Shown one piece after another: positions 23,445 through 33,445 of a stretch of 64,000 bases of DNA. The notes below the pieces were generated by a model that had not been told where the DNA came from, did not search any database, and worked only from the letters and a program-made list of their open reading frames with translations. Made by a program: the position numbers and the translations under genes. The stretch is from Oreohelix idahoensis (taxonomy: Eukaryota; Mollusca; Gastropoda; Stylommatophora; Oreohelicidae), in contig JAMPIV010018965.1 in assembly GCA_024509875.1 (NCBI GenBank), forward strand, positions 18,547 to 82,546, written 5' to 3'. Positions within the stretch are counted from its first letter, which is position 1, and every line of letters starts with the position of its first letter.

Positions 23445-24609
23445 GTGTTACTGCTCCGAAACAGTCTATACTTGTTCCGTTGTAAGCTCTTAGCTTTGTC
23501 CTGCCACTCCTACTTTTTACATCCCTTGTGGGAAATCCTTGCTCATCCACCTTGTCAGGCATGATCTGTCTGAATATTCTTAAAGGTAGAGTGTTACCTT
23601 GGGCACCTGTGTCTATCTTGAACCGAATATTTCTTTCTTTGTGCATTTTAAATCCTGGTATTCGGAATTGTACCTTGCAGAAAGCCTGCGTTCTCTTTGG
23701 TTCATTACTGAAAGTTAGTATCTTCACAGTATCAAAAATGGAAGGATCACTTTCTTCACTGGAGTCAAAGTCCTCAGTCATCATAGAGTGTGTTTGTTTT
23801 GACGACTTTCTGCTGTGAAGTTTGTGTTGAGCACTGTCTTGTTTCCTCATGAAACATAATTTTATCCAGTGGCCCCTCTTTCTGCAGTAATGACATGTAG
23901 AGTCTTTAGCTGGACAGTGGTTTTGTATGTGGTTTAGGCCACAACATTTACACATAGCACCTCTGCTTGTGTTGTGTTTTTCTTGTTGCTTCGAACCAGT
24001 TGCTTTGTTGTGTCTAGGTTTATAGCTTTTCACTGCATCCACCTGGGCTGCTAATGTACCTTGCTGAATTTGTTTAATGTTTAGTGTTTGTGCCTTGTGT
24101 TTCCTGCCTTCATCCAGAAGTTGTTGTAAAGTTAGTGTATCACTCTGGCTCAGTAGCCATTTCTGGAACTCTGGCATTGGTGTGCTAAGAAGGATCTGTT
24201 CAATAATTCGCTCTTTTTCTTCGTTAAATTTACATACACTTGTTTTCTCCTTGATGCGAGTGAAGAAATCATCTAGACTTTCACCAGGTTTCTGTCGCAG
24301 GTGGTGAAGTTCTAATCTTGCCGCTCTAAAGTTCGTGTGCTTTATTATCAGACGTTTTTCAAATTCGTCCAATATGGCTGCGGGGTCTGTTGCAAACTCC
24401 ACGGGCATGGCGGTAGCAAAACTGTTGTAAATTTTCAAACCTTCATCGTCCAATGCTTCTAGGATATATGGAGTTAAGGTTTGTCCTTCCAGACCAGTGG
24501 TCTTGGAATATAGATCTATGCGTTGGCGCCATAACAAGAAAGCTTCACTCTTATCATCTCGACCGGCAAATCGCATTTGCGGTGCGCTGCGGTAGTGTTT
24601 AGCCGCCAT
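23422..24609 (-). CDS. Gypsy gag with zinc knuckles and N-terminal part of protease
   Basis: 395 codons from the ATG at 24609 (MAAKHYRSAPQMRF); upstream in-frame codons lack an ATG. The N-terminal ~200 residues are the capsid-like gag. Two knuckles follow: CKCCGLNHIQNHC (CX2CX3HX4C) and CHYCRKRGHWIKLC (CX2CX4HX4C), which bind the RNA genome. Then comes a retropepsin start with the active-site DTGAQGNTLP. The frame ends at 23422 inside the protease, whose remaining part continues in the next frame, overlapping by about 23 bp. The same break occurs in the mirrored copy, so it is either programmed frameshifting or an old lesion. It looks uninterrupted and was probably functional recently. Confidence 0.88.
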   Translation of the reverse strand: MAAKHYRSAPQMRFAGRDDKSEAFLLWRQRIDLYSKTTGLEGQTLTPYILEALDDEGLKIYNSFATAMPVEFATDPAAILDEFEKRLIIKHTNFRAARLELHHLRQKPGESLDDFFTRIKEKTSVCKFNEEKERIIEQILLSTPMPEFQKWLLSQSDTLTLQQLLDEGRKHKAQTLNIKQIQQGTLAAQVDAVKSYKPRHNKATGSKQQEKHNTSRGAMCKCCGLNHIQNHCPAKDSTCHYCRKRGHWIKLCFMRKQDSAQHKLHSRKSSKQTHSMMTEDFDSSEESDPSIFDTVKILTFSNEPKRTQAFCKVQFRIPGFKMHKERNIRFKIDTGAQGNTLPLRIFRQIMPDKVDEQGFPTRDVKSRSGRTKLRAYNGTSIDCFGAVTLECSYGD

Positions 24610-24690
24610 GGTTGACCTCAATGACGAAAATTAGCCGAACAAACTGTACTCACGTGTTATCGTGTAGCTGTTTTGCGTCGGTCCGGTATC

Positions 24691-24704
24691 GACCGCTGCC
24701 ACCA
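24691..24704 (-). promoter_or_regulatory. Candidate primer-binding site
   Basis: Immediately inside the 5' LTR the minus strand reads TGGTGGCAGCGGTC. A TGG start at this position is typical of a tRNA 3'-CCA primer site. I cannot name the tRNA from memory with confidence. Confidence 0.55.
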
Positions 24705-24887
24705 TGTAATGTTATGATGTATGTATATAAGCATTACCTCGTCATCTTCACAAGCACACACATGTTTCAGAAGGCACCAGTAAAGCGTGTTCAGTTTGCA
24801 GTCATGTTTATTTACAGGATATCGTACATGTCAAGATTCGCATTATATTACAACGTGTGGTTTCGTATTTTAATGTATTATATTACA
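24705..24887 (-). repeat. 5' LTR of the left Gypsy element
   Basis: 183 bp with TG...CA-type termini (TGTAAT/ATTACA). It differs from the 3' LTR by only a handful of substitutions, such as 'ggcacc' against 'ggcatc' and 'gcagtc' against 'gctgcc'. It directly precedes the candidate primer-binding site. Confidence 0.92.
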
Positions 24888-25379
24888 ACACATACCCAAG
24901 CCGAGGCTAGATTTGTTCAAGAAGAGCTTGGCTTACTCAGCTGCTTATCTTTGGAACAATCTTCCACATGACCTGAAAAACATGCTCAATCCCTACTCAT
25001 ATAATCGTAGACTGTTCAAATACATTATGAGTGCCAATTATATGCCGCCCTAAGGGATTATATTTCGAATTATTATTTAATATACTGTATGGAGGGTCTG
25101 ATGATCTAGTTTTTCATTTTAATATACATTACTTCTTAATTGTAATCAGATACTGTAAATGTATGCTTTTATACTACTTATAATGTTGCATCGTCATTGA
25201 ACTAATACCTTAATTAGTTGGAGAATGTCTGGATAACTAGCAATAAAAGATGAGTAAGAGGAAGGGCAAAATGTAAGACGGGCCTATATGCACGATTCTC
25301 ATCTATCAGCCAATACCCTTTACCTCCCTAAGGAGCATAGGTCATAAAGCTGGATCTCATATAGTGGAGGCGTCAACAA

Positions 25380-25888
25380 TTCACTCCCTGTGGCAGTATC
25401 TGTTTGGGACTCAAAGCTGCTCACCTGTGGGAACATTTTCCGCATGCGCTGACAACACACGAAGTCCCAGGTCATTCAGCAGCAGATTTCCAAAATGTCA
25501 CGAGTTCTTATTATATGCCACCATAATCTAATTACGTTTCAAATTAAGTTTAATTTACTGTATGAATGGTTTAGATTTTGTGTGTTTGTATGTTTTGTTG
25601 TTTTTTATTGTATTTTTTTTTTAAATCAAAATTTTTAAATTTATTTTAATTAATTTTTTTTCTCCCTCTTTTTTATGTTTTTTAGATACTTAAATTTGAT
25701 TATGACTGGATGTTACAAATGTATGTTATTATTTTATCTTGATAATGTTGTATGCTTAAATAATGCTCAAAATGCATGTGCGATTGAAAGGATATGGTAT
25801 GTAAGATGACAGAGAGAAGAAGGGCAGAATGTAAGACGGGCCTGCGTGCCCAACTCTTAACCCTTTGAAAATAAAGTTCGTTCGTTCT
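25380..25888 (+). pseudogene. Second LINE 3' end, same family, with tetranucleotide tail
   Basis: Just after the first LINE 3' UTR lies a diverged second copy of the same 3' end. It has a C-terminal 'KAAHLWEHFPHAL' block (about 25410-25450) like the LWNNLPHDL block upstream, a similar 'tatatgcc(a/g)cc' end of coding, an AT-rich UTR, and 'atgtaagacgggcc' again near 25830. It ends 'aataaagttcgttcgttc', a short-repeat 3' tail typical of CR1/Jockey-like LINEs. At 25889 the 42-bp minisatellite resumes. Confidence 0.7.
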
Positions 25889-25938
25889 AACCACTGTTTG
25901 TTTAACTGGTTTGTCACTGATTTCTTGATTCACCACTT
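25889..25938. repeat. Right stub of the 42-bp minisatellite
   Basis: Slightly more than one unit of the 19195-20157 minisatellite, in the same orientation and nearly in register with the copy at 20157. It marks the far side of the retroelement block inserted into the satellite. Mirror at 45985-46035. Confidence 0.85.
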
Positions 25939-26202
25939 TAGTTTTTATTTCTGATCCCCCTTTCAGTGTTTCTCTTATTGTCGTTGTCCTGTCCTTTGTT
26001 TCTGTGTCACCTACTTTAGGGCTCGTGATCCTGGTCTTTTCTGTCTGGTTGGTGTTAAGTCCTTTTCAGTTTTCTTGACCACGCTCTTCCTTCCTACCTG
26101 GTCATCGCTGGCATTGTGTTTCTATAATTTTGTTTTCTTTCTTATTTCCGTTAGCTCCGTTTGTTTCAATTGGTTACTATTATTTTCATTATGTGATTGG
26201 TC
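25939..26202. other. Intergenic, nothing recognised
   Basis: Pyrimidine-rich sequence with no motif I recognise, between two minisatellites. Confidence 0.4.
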
Positions 26203-26452
26203 TTTATGTACTTAATGTTTATCCCTAGTCTCACTGTTTTGTCTTTATGTACTTAATGTTTATCTCTAGTCTCACTGTTTTGTCTTTATGTACTTAATGT
26301 TTATCCCTAGTCTCACTGTTTTGTCTTTATGTACTTAATGTTTATCCCTAGTCTCACTGTTTTGTCTTTATGTACTTAGACTAATGTTTATCCCTAGTCT
26401 CACTGTTTTGTCTTTATGTACTTAATGTTTATCCCTAGTCTCACTGTTTTAT
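26203..26452. repeat. 41-bp minisatellite, six copies
   Basis: The unit contains 'tctttatgtacttaatg' and 'tatccctagtctcactg'. Copies are almost identical. One carries 'atctctag' instead of 'atccctag', and one has a 6-bp insertion ('agacta'). Both private variants also occur at the mirrored positions in the right arm array (45470-45720). Confidence 0.93.
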
Positions 26453-27999
26453 TCTTAAATTATGTATGCCTTAATTTCTTTTTTTAAAATTCTTTTAAAC
26501 ATATCGAGTAGACCTAACCGATGAAATTCACTTACTATTTATTATATGATCACCTTGTTGAACACTTCATTAACACAAGTTGTCAGTCTAATTGGGTCTG
26601 GTAAATTTAAATTATTTGCTCAACTAATAACATAAATTATTAACATTTAACCAATTTCCTAGTAAGTTACGATTATGGTACTAGACAAACTTAACTTATT
26701 GCTATTTCCTAATTGTTAAGGAAATCAAGATGGCTGCTGTACCTCACAAACGAAAACTTCACGTGGTATCTGCACCTCTTTAATCTTTTCCACTAATATT
26801 CCCAACTGTGACGATCCAGATGTGCGATCCCACGTCCACTCAGTCAGTATCATTTTTTTCTTCAATTTTCTCTTTTCCCCTATTCAATTTGCTTATTATT
26901 TGGTGATGTTTTGCCCTTTTATTCATTATTTTACTCTCTATGTTGAATCTAGTAAGGTGAAATCTCTAACACTCTACTTCCCTACAAACGTATCTGCTTT
27001 AAACGCAGAATTGTTTACCTTTCGCAAGGTACATGCGATAATACCAGGTAATTATACTGGTCATACGCTTATCTATTCTCTCAGTCTGACCAGCCTTTGA
27101 AACCCGGCGGTCCAACATTTGACAACAGTGAAAAGCTAATGATCGTGTTGACACAAGCTTGAATTGGAAAAAAGACAACATTGTCTGACCAGACATCTGG
27201 CTGGCGGAGGCAAGCAGATAAAGGCGATAACTGGATAACCTGTCGGGGTAGACATTTTGGTGGAAGACATTACGCCAGGAAAACATGGTCACAATATTGT
27301 GCGAGGCCGATAGGTGCAGCCGGAACAATATTACGTCTTATTATAAAGAGGTCACGTGTGAATTTTAAATGTAATATTAAAACACGCGAGGGGATATTTG
27401 GAATTAAACCTTCCCCATCCAAACAGTGCTTGGGAGATTTGATTGGTTTGAAGTGAGATGCCGGAATATACAATGCATTCTATTGGAACATTCAAAACAA
27501 CATCTGTGATCTGAACTGAGAATGAGAGATATAATCTAGTGAACTCAGTAACACAGAACAGACAACTTCGCAACTTCATACGAGCAACTCCCAACATACA
27601 GGAAGAGAAGGATCGGACCTAGTGTTCTTATATCAGAAGTAACAGATCGACAGTATTTGGGCAACTCTGAAACCATAAGAGTAAACCCGCATATTTAAAT
27701 ACAGACCGTCGATCTTCAGGGACCAGGATTTTGTAAAAACAGATGTAAACCTAGGAATTGGATCATCAGTCATGAGAGAAATAATATTCCAGACCAAGTG
27801 TATCACAGAACACTCGTCAAAGAGGAATTACTAGTTTCTCAGGCCAAGTGTATAAATTTATTCGAGAGCATATGCACCGAAATTGCTCGCATCCATGTGA
27901 AATCTGCTCAAGGAGATTGAGTTTTCCCAAAAATTTGGGGTAAGTGCAAACAATTTATTTACTAATGTAAATGCTACAAGTTTCTTGCTAAGTGGTTAT
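26453..27999. other. No recognisable gene or element
   Basis: Mixed-composition DNA with open frames up to 109 codons on both strands, mutually overlapping and without family motifs. There are no repeated ends or target duplications that I can see. The whole stretch is mirrored at 43911-45469 with few differences. Confidence 0.4.
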
Positions 28000-29130
28000 A
28001 TATGAGGCTGGCAACCTCAACATACGAAAATAGTATATTCGTGAACCATTACAGAAAGAGCTGATGATTGCTTCTGGCTAGTCGTGCGGGAAACCCGATA
28101 GCAGATTGACCCCAGACTCCGACGGGCATAGGGATGAGTAATGAGAGATGATTACATCCACATCACATGTGCCTAAGGGGTAACGTATTATCTTGTGAGA
28201 TGTATGTATCTTTTTTAATTGTAATTCAGCCAAATCATTATTCACGCACTCCAGACGCAATTTCCTAGTTAACACCCAGAAAGATATTGGTTAATTTTTA
28301 TCATATTCCCTGAGTTATATTATGTACTCGGGAATTTAATTCTTCTGAGAGGTTAACATTGGCGTGTGGAGCGCATGACAATGGGCCTGTTAGTTTGCAG
28401 CGAACAAATGTACTCAGCAGGCATTTGTTTCTTTCTTTTTGTCTAAAGTTCTTGGTTACAAACCATCAGACGATTAGTGGTACTAACGCCGCTAGTGTGA
28501 GAGAAAAGCATCCACCTGACCGCCTACAATGGAAGAGAGTGTGGACAAGGCTTTCGTCATCACAGAATTGATGAACCACAGCTGCAGGACTCACTCATAC
28601 AAGCTAAGTGCTAACTAAAAAACACCAGCATAAAGAACATTTCAGTTAAACTTTATAACGTTAAATTCCCACCTACGTCTCAATAACGAGAACTTTATCC
28701 ATCAAAATTCCATTAATCTTTCCATATTTATTTTAACCTGTTAAAGACTATTTCATTATTATGTTTGTTACCTGTTGTTTTAAAACTAAACAGTACAAGT
28801 TGATTCAGTTATATGCATGAAAGCAAACGTATGAGCTAGAATTGTATATATATATGAGACTAAACCATTGTTTAATCCTTCACAAAAGGTGATGGTCCAG
28901 ACATAATGCGTTAACAATTGTTCGGCCAAGGCAACATTGTTTGTGACTTCTGTGAATATCATGTGAAACCTCCATTCAGGTAGAAGTGTCATTATCTTCT
29001 AACTTCATCTCTGCCAAGAGTAATCTTGCGCGCAGGTAAGATACCTAGGAAGCCAATATTAAATACTCTTGAGTGTTGGTCACTGTTGGACCACTACTGC
29101 AAAGCAGGGGAGGCAGTCAGTGACATTAAT
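28000..29130 (-). repeat. Dispersed repeat family D, copy 2
   Basis: Opposite orientation to copy 1. It starts at 'aggctggcaacctcaacat' (28009) and ends near 'ccactactgcaaagcagggg' (29093). Both end blocks and the adjacent 100-200 bp match copy 1 (for example 'agtaatcttgcgcgc' against its counterpart near 15240). The middle is more diverged. No coding content. Mirrored at 42780-43910. Confidence 0.6.
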
Positions 29131-29159
29131 TTATACTAATACTCCTAGCTAGTAATTAA

Positions 29160-29599
29160 CTAATGTTAAAAGTAATTAACTAATACTTAAGATAATTAAC
29201 TAATACTTAAATAAGTTTCAGAAGAAAAAACACCATCTGAAATATGCCTTTTGCAGCTTGCTGGAAACCTTCACTGGAAGTGACGTTTGGGTCTAAGCCT
29301 CTGGCTTTTATGGATGTCTAATATCTTCTAGATCGTTCGTTGGTTTTCGCCATTGCTCACGACATTGAACTGTGAGGGGTGGGTTGTAGATGTTCTGGCG
29401 TAATCACACGTAAATTTTCTCCCCAGCATCTGAGGCTATAGTGAAGCAATATTGACCAGCGTATCATGTGGGAAGAATATACAACAGGCAGCTTGAGCAA
29501 AAAATAGAAATCACGCCACCGAAATGGCAACAAATGAACAATCTTTACTGCAGTATGGACATCCTGAGTCTGAAGTCCGCATAACTGCCAGTGGAGACA
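29160..29599. other. Intergenic with short AT tandem duplication
   Basis: Near 29155-29225 an 'aattaactaatacttaa' type word is repeated two to three times. The right arm lacks the extra copies, one of the few structural differences between the arms. Nothing else recognised. Confidence 0.45.
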
Positions 29600-30070
29600 G
29601 CCGAAAGGAATCCACTAACATGAAAATAGACTTCCTGATTGCAAGACCTAAAACTAGAATAGGATTTTAAAATTTCAGGACAATGAAGGAAACAGGAAAA
29701 CTAAAACAAATCACACTGGAAATGAGAAACTAAATATTACATATCCTAGGAATAAGCCACGGCAGATTGACTGAGACGCGTAGAACTGTAACATCAACAG
29801 AGGAAACATTACTTTCCTCTGGAAGAGACGGTGGTCAGCACAGTGAAGGCGCAGCTATTATCCTCAAAAATGAAATAGAAAGTTACTTGAATGGAAACCA
29901 GTCAACAATAGATTAATAGGAACAAGCCTAAAAGGGAGATTCATCAAAAAAGTCAACGATGACTTCTATCAACAACTACAAAATGAAATGGAAACTACAC
30001 CAAGATACATTGTCATATTAATGGGATAATTTAATGATACTTGGTTCAGGCAATACATACAGAAAAAGAG
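29600..30070 (+). pseudogene. LINE APE-endonuclease fragment
   Basis: This reads as the N-terminal endonuclease of an RTE/CR1-like LINE. It has a degenerate 'KTRIG..NFRTMKETGK' block near 29650-29700 (usual TWNVRT), ILHILGISHGRLTE (usual DILGISE.RW) near 29745, and DGGQHSEGAAIILKNE (usual DG.H.EGVAIIL) near 29835. Further on is an 'LMG.FNDT' relic of the MGDFNA block near 30025, where the Asp codon is replaced by a stop. Several stops interrupt it. The mirrored copy at 41871-42330 shows more frameshifts. It is a different LINE family from the 18411 element. Confidence 0.75.
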
Positions 30071-30533
30071 TAATGTAGAAATGCTGAAGTAATGTCACAG
30101 AATTGGAACGTTCTTTTTTCTTATTTTTTCTCTCTCTCCCAATCTCCTTTTCTCATTTTCGTAGCCCTGAAATCCGTACTACGGTCACTGTTTACATTTT
30201 CACACTTCCCTTCTTGGCCGGTCAAGGCATAATTGACCACCACGAAAGATTAATTGAATCAATAAACGTGATAATAGTTTGACACCAGATAAGACGAACT
30301 TGAAATATGGGTTTAGTTGCATAACCCCGTATGTCTAGACAGGCAAACGGATTTGTATTGTTCTAGCATTAAACCAAGCGATCGTGAGTATATGATAAGC
30401 TATGTACTCAGACCTCCAAAATAACCTGTGATAAAAAGTACAGATGTACACAGTCTTGGAAGACATTTAAAGGAGTGAGTTAAAAGTATGATAATTGTGA
30501 ACATGACTGATAATTGGCGGAAATAACAACTCC

Positions 30534-30941
30534 TTAAATGGAAAGTGACTGTTTGAATTTCACAGGCATATGAGTCACGCACAAAATTCGATGAGGAAAG
30601 TTTTCATAACATGCACTTTTGAATGCTACTGGCTGGCATTTGGGATGCGAATATACATTCGTTCTCATTTCTGCTGCTACTTGTGCCACTTTCCCTTGTT
30701 CATTTAATGTCCGAACATTCCAGGTGCCAAATCTGGAAGTTCTCCTAGAAGAAAGAAGGTTAGTCAGTAACACAGACTCCTTTTGACTTTCTCTGTGTTG
30801 CATCATGCTACTCCTTGCGAGAGGACCTTCCCCTGTCTTAGAAGGCTGTGTTTTATTTTCCTTAATTGACTTGTCCATGTTTATTGAAGTTTTTTGTGGT
30901 TTAGATTTTTTACAGGATGGGTTAACCAGCCCCATGCCCAA
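30534..30941 (-). pseudogene. LINE ORF N-terminus with endonuclease start, truncated
   Basis: A 135-codon frame. The N-terminal ~75 residues are polar and lysine/serine-rich. Then comes RFGTWNVRTLNEQGKVAQV (about 30735-30680), the diagnostic first block of the APE endonuclease in RTE/CR1-like LINEs, with WN containing the metal-coordinating Asn. Homology ends soon after 'AAEMRT', and the rest of the frame is unrelated sequence, so the element was truncated early. Upstream 'gggctggttaaccc' flanks may be its 5' region. Mirrored at 41000-41390 with a stop after 80 codons. Confidence 0.7.
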
Positions 30942-31186
30942 CCCTCCTTAGTTGCTTTCTGTGCCATGCATGGTAGGGAACAGTGTTACTATTCTTTGCT
31001 CCCCTTTTGGGCCCTTGTAACACACCATACTGAAGAATATCTATTCTTTAAACCTGTACTGGATACACAAAATACCATCAGAATATAACTTATACAAAAA
31101 TCAGGCAGAATACAGTTAGCAAAACAATAATCATGTACAGGTATCAGATACTACAATTGAAAGGGTGGTTAAAAAACACCCATTTA

Positions 31187-32400
31187 CTAAAAGCAAGTTT
31201 TCAATAATCTCGATAAAGAATCTGCAATAACATTTAATTTATCCTGAATGGAAAAAACCGTGAAGTTTTACTGTTGTAGCAACCATGACCACCTTGTCAA
31301 ATGCAAATTTGATGATCTAGATGACTTAAGAAAAGTTAGTGGACAATGGTACATGTCCAGCACAAAATGAGATCCTAAAAAATACCAAGAGAGTTTGGAA
31401 ACAGCCCAAATAATAGCTAAACACTCTCTCTCGTTATAGTGGAATATCGTGTTTCAGAAAGAAGTAACTTTCTGCTGACATACATGACAGGATGCAGAAA
31501 CCCATCATGTTCCTGCATAAGACACGCACCAATATCCACTGCAGAAGCATCAGTCCTCAGTACAAAGGGCTTAGCCAAGTCTGGCAGCAGAAGAATGGGC
31601 TTGCTGGAGAGTACATTCTTGATCTTCCTCAGTGCTCTATCAAAAAAGAGAACCATACTTCATACATCTCATTGTGGTGTACCTGGAAATGAAAAGGCAG
31701 ATAAACTTGCAAAAAAGGGAGAGAATGTGAACAAGAAAATAATAAAGTCACATACTTTGTGAAAAAGAGAGCTATCCAGACTATCAGAAGAGAACAGAAC
31801 CAACCCAACGACGACTACCACACTCTTAACCGGCAGGGACAGATAACCATTTTTTGCTTCAGGACAGGGCATAAAAAACTGAATAAACACATGCACAAGC
31901 TACGATTGTCTGCTTCACCACTGTGCACATATGGATTAAACGAACAAACCACTGAGCATGTTCTACAGGATTGTCCTCTGTATGACCAGTTAAGAAAGAT
32001 ATACTGGCCCAATGACAACACTAAACTCAAAGCTATATGGAGTTAAAGAGGAATTTCAAACAACAGTCGAACTCATCATGAGAACTCGTCTGACGGTGTA
32101 AACATCAAAGATGAGATCGCAAGAAGAAGAAGAAGAAGTGCTCTATCACACTCTTCAGTCCAGACCACCCTGTTTGGCATACCCTTTTGAGTGAGCAATG
32201 CCAGAGCTGCCGACAATGAGGAGAACCTGGAGATAAATTTATGATAACAATTTATCAGACAGAGTAAACTATGAACTTGTTTCTTTGCTTTTGGAGGTTG
32301 CAAATTCAAAATTGTACCAACTGTCTGATCAACTGGTTTTAAAACACCCTGTACTACTACATACCCCAGAAATGTTAACTCATGAAACCCCACCTTAATC
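31187..32400 (-). pseudogene. Second Gypsy fragment: RT connection and RNase H, split by a LINE insertion
   Basis: The RT C-terminal part (32393 to about 32145) reads FLGYVVVQGVLKP and CLINCYHKFISRFS, the Gypsy FLG..V and G..YRRFI blocks with a Leu-Ile-Asn in place of GLxG. It ends at VVWTEECDRA. RNase H follows after the insertion (31640-31187): DLAKPFVLRTDASAVDIGACL holds the first catalytic Asp, then YVSRKL, and DSLSRLL near the end. Stops are present (for example after TRESV). Only about 1.2 kb of an element remains, without LTRs. It is unrelated in detail to the 21611 Gypsy. Mirrored at 39528-40753. Confidence 0.85.
31643..32136 (+). mobile_element. 5'-truncated LINE 3' end with RNase H tail, inserted in Gypsy
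   Basis: It is flanked by a 12-bp direct repeat, agtgctctatca (31631-31642 and 32137-32148), and ends in an AAG microsatellite tail, both hallmarks of target-primed LINE insertion. The coding part gives the end of a LINE RNase H domain (HCGVPGNEKADKLAKKG, with the last catalytic Asp), then a zinc-like C-terminal tail (SPLCTYG, TTEHVLQDCP, YWP). Such tails occur on I/Jockey-type LINEs with RNase H. A stop at about 31759 and a shift break the frame. Compared with the right-arm copy it lacks several bases before HCGVP. The orientation is opposite to the host Gypsy. Confidence 0.88.
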
Positions 32401-32479
32401 TTATTGGGTCTTGCTGTAAGGTGATGCCCCTGAATGCATGAATACTGTGAAAAATATAAGGATGAGTAAATTAGAGATT

Positions 32480-33445
32480 AAGAGCTTAATTAAATAAATA
32501 ATATATTCATTTTAAAATAGCATGAAAGTTTTAAAGCTTTTTAACCAGTGTAGATGGAAATGAAAACATATTCAATCTATATTGTGAACATTTTTAAACA
32601 TTGCAGATGTAAAGATAAATGTAAATCTATTAAATCTAAATGTAATGAAAGTTTCCAACCTTTTTAAAAGGTAAATGTAAATCTATTCAATCGACATGTA
32701 ATGAATGTTTTTTTCACTCCTTGGGATTAAAATTAATTCTCACTGAAGGTAAAAGTTCTGAGGTAGATGAGATGGTGGAATATGAAGAAGAGCGAGACAC
32801 ATGTATGTGTCAGGAAACTCAATACTCAGGAGGGTATTTGTTTCTCTTCTTTTTCCAACTAGTTGGTGGTACCAGGTGAAGGTACTATCTCTGGAACAAG
32901 TGAGGGTACAAGTGGCCTGAAGACGACACTAGACGTCATCATCAGACGGGTCGTAGAGAAGCGGAACCAACTTTGTAGACACTCCTGGACACTTCTGGGA
33001 ACATGCTGCACCCTACAACATTGACCAGGACATGAGAAATCCAGTCAGCTATCTACAAAGAACCAAACCACCAGCGGGAGCAGAAACCTCACTGGCAGTT
33101 AAGTGCAAATAAAGGTTGCCAAGTGACTTCTTATACAAAACACGCTGCTATCGCATGATGATGAGTAATTTTTGTGTTGTTAAATAATTATTAATGTTTT
33201 ACAATCTGTTTAAACATAACTGATTATTAAATGTGGTACTTGTTTATATACAAATTTAATTTTGATTTAATTACTTTGTTTGAATTGGAGTACACCCGTG
33301 AGACGTTTGAAGTTTTGTCTCAGTGAATTTCATAAATCACACTTTAAATAGAGCTATACCATAATAAGAAGAATTTAAGTGAGTAAATCAGCCACTGTTG
33401 AAACCACTTACTGCAAACCAGGGGGTGGCAATTCCATGACATTCT
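32480..33445 (-). repeat. Dispersed repeat family D, copy 3
   Basis: The middle part closely follows copy 1 read in reverse: 'gtttccaacctttttaaaag', 'ttggtggtaccag' and 'actatctctggaacaag' appear in the same order as their counterparts between 16200 and 15780. The end carries the 'actgcaaaccaggggg' block (33410). Immediately beyond it sits a zinc-finger relic. Mirrored, with a garbled insertion, at 38165-39430. Confidence 0.6.

Larger units (their letters stand above)
21611..24887 (-). mobile_element. Gypsy-type LTR retrotransposon, 3277 bp, internally deleted
   Basis: This is a complete LTR-to-LTR unit read on the minus strand: 5' LTR 24705-24887, primer-binding region, gag-protease, an integrase frame, polypurine tract, and 3' LTR 21611-21793. 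LTRs are 183 bp, begin TGTAAT and end ATTACA. Five-base direct repeats 'acaca' flank it (21606-21610 and 24888-24892), the Gypsy-size target duplication. Reverse transcriptase and nearly all of RNase H are missing: protease sequence runs straight into the RNase H tail (ADALSRLP). No envelope frame exists. Without its own RT it could move only with a helper. It is nested in the LINE at 20158-25310. Confidence 0.93.
20158..25310 (+). pseudogene. 5'-truncated LINE (RT C-terminal half and 3' UTR), split by two insertions
   Basis: The LINE starts inside RT at GVPQG (20167), followed by LGPLLFAVYINDLL and the catalytic FADDFTVY box (20259; usual YADD). It runs to an 'LDYCSTIWDGCLSG' block near 20690. 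A 645-bp insert follows, then the C-terminal domain (LHSLQKRAVRLV, about 21390-21430), then the Gypsy element at 21611-24887. Beyond it the frame resumes with LAYSAAYLWNNLPHDL (about 24930) and ends at a stop near 25050. A 3' UTR with 'atgtaagacgggcc' closes it. Across the Gypsy site the reading frame is exactly continuous once one target-site copy is ignored. The clade looks Jockey/CR1-like. Confidence 0.82.

Noticed and set aside
21611..24887. Endogenous retrovirus with envelope
   Set aside because: No envelope-like frame lies between integrase and the 3' LTR, and the short LTRs and gene order are those of a Gypsy retrotransposon.
26999..27456. 109- and 91-codon overlapping frames on opposite strands
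   Set aside because: No motif, no ATG in one of them, and no support beyond openness. Listed as unrecognised sequence.
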